Positions 36,141 through 38,672 of a stretch of 38,672 nt of DNA are shown here, piece after piece. A program made the position numbers and the translations under genes. Source of the DNA: a virus. Position 1 is the first letter of the stretch. The number at the start of each line of letters is the position of its first letter. Location: positions 1-38,672 of IMG/VR virus record IMGVR_UViG_3300037395_000031. One strand, written 5' to 3'. The notes under the pieces were generated by a model that saw only the letters and a program-made list of their open reading frames with translations, ran no database searches and was not told the origin of the DNA.

Positions 36141-36337
36141 ATCAATACCAATACGATTATGCCGAGCCGTGTCTTATTGAATATAAGCTGGCAGTAGAAT
36201 GCAAAGAGCGTATAGCAGAAGTGCTGTGGGACATTTTGCGCAATCAAGAGAGAACAAAATACACCGCTATCTACGACGCTATATATGAGCGCGTAGAAGC
36301 CGATGTTTTAAATGAAAGAAACTATTATGGAGAGTAA
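36137..36337 (+). CDS. Small hypothetical protein, 66 aa
   Basis: A 66-residue acidic helical protein (MNQYQYDYAEPCLIEYKLAV, ECKERIAEVLWDILRNQERT, KYTAIYDAIYERVEADVLNE). The ATG overlaps the exonuclease stop (ATGA), and its stop lies just before the ERF ribosome site and start. No family recognised. Its fixed place between exonuclease and annealing protein suggests a helper in recombination. Confidence 0.6.
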   Translation: MNQYQYDYAEPCLIEYKLAVECKERIAEVLWDILRNQERTKYTAIYDAIYERVEADVLNERNYYGE

Positions 36338-36338
36338 C

Positions 36339-36932
36339 ATGTATCAGTCAGAGCAAATCAATGAACTCGCAACAGCACTAGCAAAAGCGCAAGGAGAAAT
36401 GTCCCCTGCTATAAAAGACAGTTCCAATCCGTTTTTCAAAAGCAAATATGCAGACATCTCGAGCGTATGGAGTGCATGTAGAGAGCCACTAAGCCGTCAT
36501 GGACTGTCGATCGTACAGACGATGGATGACCGAGATGGCAGAATTTTTCTTGTCACTACACTGTTGCATTCAAGCGGCCAGTGGATGAAATCTTTTATTC
36601 CCCTAATCATGGAAAAAACCCATGCTGTTGGATCGGCTCTTACGTACACTCGCAGATATGCACTCTCGGCTATCGTTGGAATGACTACCGAAGAAGATGA
36701 CGATGGCAATGAAGCTACGCGTCCAAGCAGTCGGCCAGCTCCATACGTTGATCCTGCGAAGATCGACTTGCCAATCCCCAACGGCATCGAGCAAAACGAA
36801 GTCGAAGAGTATCTCACTATCCTAGCCGCAAACAGCAAGAAGTCTATCGGCGAAGTAAAGTCCAAAGCCGCTGATAGAGCTGAGTCTTTCTGGAAGATGT
36901 TCTACGAGTGGAAAGCGAAAAAAGTAGCGTAG
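36339..36932 (+). CDS. erf: ERF-family single-strand annealing protein
   Basis: A 197-residue protein with the ERF pattern: INELATALAKAQGEMSPAIK, DSSNPFFKSKYADISSVWSA, then PLSRHGLSIVQT, FLVTTLLHSSGQWMKS, HAVGSALTYTRRYALSAIVG and an acidic EEDDDGNEA. The C-terminus is helical with basic residues. It anneals complementary single strands made by the exonuclease and can circularise or recombine phage DNA. I chose the ATG at 36339 because GGAGAG lies 4 nt upstream. A strong terminator follows at 36994. Confidence 0.9.
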   Translation: MYQSEQINELATALAKAQGEMSPAIKDSSNPFFKSKYADISSVWSACREPLSRHGLSIVQTMDDRDGRIFLVTTLLHSSGQWMKSFIPLIMEKTHAVGSALTYTRRYALSAIVGMTTEEDDDGNEATRPSSRPAPYVDPAKIDLPIPNGIEQNEVEEYLTILAANSKKSIGEVKSKAADRAESFWKMFYEWKAKKVA

Positions 36933-36993
36933 AATGTAAATAATATTTATATTCTGTAGTGCAAGCAAAAAAAAGTTGATGTTCAGTTCGTAG

Positions 36994-37021
36994 CCCCGGG
37001 GGCGGTCTCCGGGGTTTTTTT
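36994..37021 (+). terminator. Intrinsic terminator of the recombination operon
   Basis: CCCCGG (36994-36999), a 9-nt loop, CCGGGG (37009-37014), then seven T. It lies 62 bp past the ERF stop and correctly oriented for the plus-strand operon. Confidence 0.85.
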
Positions 37022-37069
37022 ATGATGTAAAGCCAAGAATTATCAGACGCAATTTGATGCTGCCCGTAT

Positions 37070-37921
37070 CTAAAGCACCACTTCTGTGACAGTAAATTCC
37101 ATCGAAGTTATTGCGCTATTGAAGAACGCGGTACCTGCGCTAGATAAAATATAAGATGTTCCGCCGCCCCCCGTCGTTAAAACCGCATAATAAACGGCAT
37201 ACGTAGTGAGAGAAGTCGTCCCAGCCGCTTTATAGTATGTAAAATTAGCTGTCGATGGCGAATTGTTCGCGACATAAAATGGATATGCCGCAAGGAGAGT
37301 CGATCCGGCAAAGAGAAATAATGATATACCAATCGAAATACTTCCCCCTGTGCCACTCGAAAACGGAACCGTACATTGGAAAAACAATAAATTTGCTGAC
37401 GCCGTTGGCGTATATGTAGTGGATAGCAACGACACTGTATTAGATGTCGTTGGCGTAACTCCCGTTACAGCCAACACCGTAGACGAACTAGTAGCAGTGG
37501 TGCTGGTTACGCGCGATTGACCCACTATGCTCCCCGATCCACCGCCGCTCGCCGCAATCGTTATCGTATTGTGCCCATTCGTCACCGTGATGTTTGTCCC
37601 GGCCGTAATCGTAGCAGCTGCTGGAGCCCCGGCCGAGGAGCCGATCAGTATCTGGCCGTCTACTAGAGTCGCCGATTGCAGAACTCCAGTGGTGGTCGTA
37701 TTCGAGAAGACCGCACCATTGATATTAAATGTAGCCGATCCAGTCCCCCCACCCGCAACAACCGCAGTACCAAATACTGGTTGGGCGGACGCGCCTTGCG
37801 AGATAACTGGTATCCCCGACGTTGCCGATGGTGCAACATTATTCAACAAGTTGCTGGCGCCCCCGGTTTGGATGTTATATTGAGTAATCGTTTGGTCTGA
37901 TGGATTGAGTGTGGTTGGCAT
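37070..37921 (-). CDS. Tail fibre / receptor-binding protein, 283 aa
   Basis: A 283-residue Thr/Ser/Gly-rich protein. The N-terminus (MPTTLNPSDQTITQYNIQTG) is followed by fibre repeats: VVAGGGTGSATFNINGAVFS, GQILIGSSAGAPAAATITAG, 'TNITVTNGHNTITIAASGG'. These repeats are nearly the same as in the next gene upstream. The last 140 residues form a beta-rich tip (ANLLFFQCTVPFSSGTGGSI, AAYPFYVANNSPSTANFTYY). AGGAA lies 4 nt before the ATG. It probably forms a trimeric fibre tip that binds the host surface. Convergent with the recombination operon. Confidence 0.7.
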   Translation of the reverse strand: MPTTLNPSDQTITQYNIQTGGASNLLNNVAPSATSGIPVISQGASAQPVFGTAVVAGGGTGSATFNINGAVFSNTTTTGVLQSATLVDGQILIGSSAGAPAAATITAGTNITVTNGHNTITIAASGGGSGSIVGQSRVTSTTATSSSTVLAVTGVTPTTSNTVSLLSTTYTPTASANLLFFQCTVPFSSGTGGSISIGISLFLFAGSTLLAAYPFYVANNSPSTANFTYYKAAGTTSLTTYAVYYAVLTTGGGGTSYILSSAGTAFFNSAITSMEFTVTEVVL

Positions 37922-37928
37922 TAGATTC

Positions 37929-38672
37929 CTATGTTACCGTTAAATTTCCGACATACGACTCGGCACGCCATACAGTAGCTGTGCCGGCAGTAATACATAC
38001 TAGCCATATACAATCGCCCAAGTTCGTAGAAGCTACACTGCCCCCAGTACCAACCGTGGACGAAGCGGAACCGACTACAATCTGTTGTGTGGCATTCTGA
38101 GCAATCGACCAAGATGTTTGTTTACCCAAAATTCGAATCTGGTCGCCAAGAGCTGCGGTTGCTGGCAGTGTATATACAACCCCACCAGAATGGTCAGTGA
38201 TGTAGCCAGTCTGCACTGCGAGCGCCTGCGTAGAAGCAGCGACATCCACCCATGCGAACGAGCCTCCCGTAGCGGCTATCGTAATGCTGTTGGCACCATT
38301 GGTAATCGTAACGCCAGTGCCAGCGGTGAGCGTGGCAGCTGCTGGAGCTCCAGACCCAGAACCAATGATAAGTTGACCGTTGCTGGCCAGAGCTGTGATA
38401 ACCGGAACGCCAGCAGCACCCGTAGTGAGCACTCCGTTATTAGCTGTCGCTAAACCCGAGACTACGTTTGCAGACGATGAATAAAGTATCTGATTGATAG
38501 TGGTAGTAGATGGGTATGTGGCTGTTGACCATGTTGGATCGGCACCAGTATTGGTTTGAAGCACTTGACCCGTAGTGCCAGCACCCAATTGAGTTAATGT
38601 AGCGGTGCCCGCACCCACTTGCAGAGCATGGTTAGTAAGCCCCGTGAGCTCTGTGGTGAGGGTGTTAGTCCC
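37929..38672 (-). CDS. Tail fibre protein, N-terminus cut by right edge
   Basis: The frame is open from the right edge (GTNTLTTELTGLTNHALQVG) to a stop at 37929, 247 codons visible. The GTG at 38618 is not the start. It has fibre repeats (LGAGTTGQVLQTNTGADPTW, GQLIIGSGSGAPAAATLTAG, TGVTITNGANSITIAATGG) and then a compact C-terminal domain (GGVVYTLPATAALGDQIRIL, AQNATQQIVVGSASSTVGTG, DCIWLVCITAGTATVWRAES) of a kind often found at fibre ends. The next gene follows after 7 bp and shares the repeats. Likely part of the same fibre complex. Confidence 0.75.
   Translation of the reverse strand, partial: GTNTLTTELTGLTNHALQVGAGTATLTQLGAGTTGQVLQTNTGADPTWSTATYPSTTTINQILYSSSANVVSGLATANNGVLTTGAAGVPVITALASNGQLIIGSGSGAPAAATLTAGTGVTITNGANSITIAATGGSFAWVDVAASTQALAVQTGYITDHSGGVVYTLPATAALGDQIRILGKQTSWSIAQNATQQIVVGSASSTVGTGGSVASTNLGDCIWLVCITAGTATVWRAESYVGNLTVT

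Noticed and set aside
1-38672. Direct circular joining of the window ends within one fibre gene
   Set aside because: At the seam the left frame has two bases over and the right frame needs none, so the joined frame meets a stop within about 30 codons.

Overview
This window looks like most of the genome of a short-tailed (podovirus-type) double-stranded DNA phage of a Gram-negative host. The evidence is the following set of genes: small and large terminase, a P22-like portal, a scaffold, an N4-gp56-family major capsid protein, a head-tail adaptor, a tail nozzle protein, three ejection-type internal virion proteins and low-complexity tail fibres. A lipobox protein points to a Gram-negative host. 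The sequence is moderately AT-rich. I saw no rRNA, tRNA, CRISPR array, complete insertion sequence, integrase, DNA polymerase or recognisable endolysin.

Layout, left to right. 1-2339 (minus): tail fibre cut by the left edge. 2433-3160 (plus): a small HTH/membrane-protein operon ending in a partly duplicated micro-ORF chain. 3162-7065 (minus): three ejection-type internal virion proteins. 7194-14851 (minus): virion proteins, tail nozzle, adaptor and capsid-associated proteins. 14856-16978 (minus): major capsid gene interrupted by a group I intron carrying a two-motif LAGLIDADG endonuclease. 17145-20488: Zn-ribbon protein, Lys/His-rich peptide, scaffold and small accessory genes, plus three plus-strand genes, one of them a lipoprotein. 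20485-22677 (minus): portal. 22826-24005 (plus): an IS30-type HTH gene and a ParB-like gene. 23995-25896 (minus): three tiny proteins and large terminase. 25927-28332 (plus): a tightly overlapped accessory operon with a metallophosphatase and DUF551 proteins. 28403-28840 (minus): small terminase. 28951-29891 (plus): three small genes. 29893-35359 (minus): early/replication block with small DNA-binding-like proteins, a DUF1064-like nuclease, a replication initiator with three 22-bp iterons inside its gene, and an XRE regulator. 35437-36932 (plus): recombination operon (RecB-like exonuclease and ERF annealing protein). 37070 to the right edge (minus): two more fibre genes.

How it may work (inference): the initiator binds its internal iterons next to an AT-rich tract and recruits host polymerases, as lambda O does. 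The exonuclease/ERF pair and the DUF1064-like nuclease serve recombination. An XRE protein divides the leftward replication block from the rightward recombination operon, as in lambdoid control regions. The late minus-strand block builds the head and tail. No gene-free stretch exceeds 300 bases; the longest gaps (7066-7193, 16979-17144, 22678-22825, 34898-35047) hold hairpins, leaders or promoters.

Most notable non-gene signals: the intron in the capsid gene, the iterons, a compact plus-strand structured RNA candidate at 34825-34992, and a heavily folded leader in front of the capsid gene. Family names are from memory of protein families; no database search was run.
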